Shown: one piece after another, positions 63,883 to 64,000 of the stretch | Numbering within the stretch: position 1 is the stretch's first letter | Layout: each line of letters starts with the position of its first letter | Notes under the pieces: generated by a model | The model's input: only the letters and a program-made list of their open reading frames with translations | Databases searched by the model: none | What the model was told of the DNA's origin: nothing | Made by a program: the position numbers and the translations under genes | NCBI RefSeq assembly: GCF_025833875.1 | Contig: NZ_JAOYOD010000001.1 | Location: 4,988,501 to 5,052,500, forward strand | DNA: 64,000 nucleotides | Direction of reading: 5' to 3' | From: Reichenbachiella ulvae | GTDB taxonomy: Bacteria; Bacteroidota; Bacteroidia; Cytophagales; Cyclobacteriaceae

Positions 63883-64000
63883 CGTCCCGTTTGGGAGAGA
63901 GACAGCTAAGAGGGTTGTTTTTGAATTGAAATGTTGGCAAAATGATGAAGGTTTTGAGCCTTGAGGTTGGATGTTTTTCGGAGCATTTAAGAGGTTCAAA

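Overview
The window looks like chromosome from a Bacteroidota species, most likely a marine Cytophagales bacterium of the Reichenbachiella/Marivirga/Fulvivirga type. The support is a SusC/SusD pair, a one-piece hybrid two-component regulator, a DUF6702-HupE-M1 peptidase group, many SusC-era secreted lipoproteins, and promoters of the form TTG/TTTG - about 21 bp - TAnnTTTG with little sign of Shine-Dalgarno sites. The taxon is inferred from gene content only.

1-9 kb is mostly housekeeping: a secreted amidohydrolase, cobalamin adenosyltransferase, ilvE, a small STAS-like protein, prfB with its programmed +1 frameshift (the annotated gene must start at 4351), a Ppx/GppA phosphatase, a YihY-type membrane protein, inorganic pyrophosphatase and a DUF4442 protein. 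9-20 kb is more accessory: a MORN-repeat membrane protein, a 518-bp inverted-repeat-bounded element without genes, a PL10 pectate lyase, small membrane or secreted ORFs, a putative metalloprotease, a gene-free array with an exact 21-bp period next to an XRE regulator, unknown membrane and secreted proteins and a TPR sensor kinase.

20-28 kb holds a tripartite efflux set (adaptor, ATPase, TolC) without a permease, an ISAs1-family insertion with 10-bp target duplications and a one-base frameshift in its transposase, and a methionine unit (gamma-synthase then homoserine dehydrogenase) led by a complete promoter, SAM-I riboswitch and terminator. 29-35.6 kb is the SUF iron-sulfur operon (sufB-C-D-S-E-sufT-like, then bacilliredoxin), interrupted between sufB and sufC by a four-helix-bundle gene framed by an 18-bp inverted repeat. 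35.7-43.9 kb has a thioredoxin-like protein, panB, a DUF4105 protein, a radical SAM/SPASM protein overlapping a 2H phosphoesterase, and the DUF6702/HupE/M1 peptidase group.

44.2-63.6 kb is a glycan-use locus: a GH3 lipoprotein divergent from the hybrid regulator, then SusC, SusD, a VCBS/ASPIC-UnbV lipoprotein, a second GH3 enzyme and a fused gluconokinase-6-phosphogluconate dehydrogenase. Together they suggest uptake of beta-gluco-oligosaccharides, hydrolysis to glucose and entry to the pentose phosphate pathway; no endo-acting enzyme lies in the window. The last 440 bases carry two copies of a strong promoter and no gene, which looks like the start of an rRNA operon that lies beyond the window.
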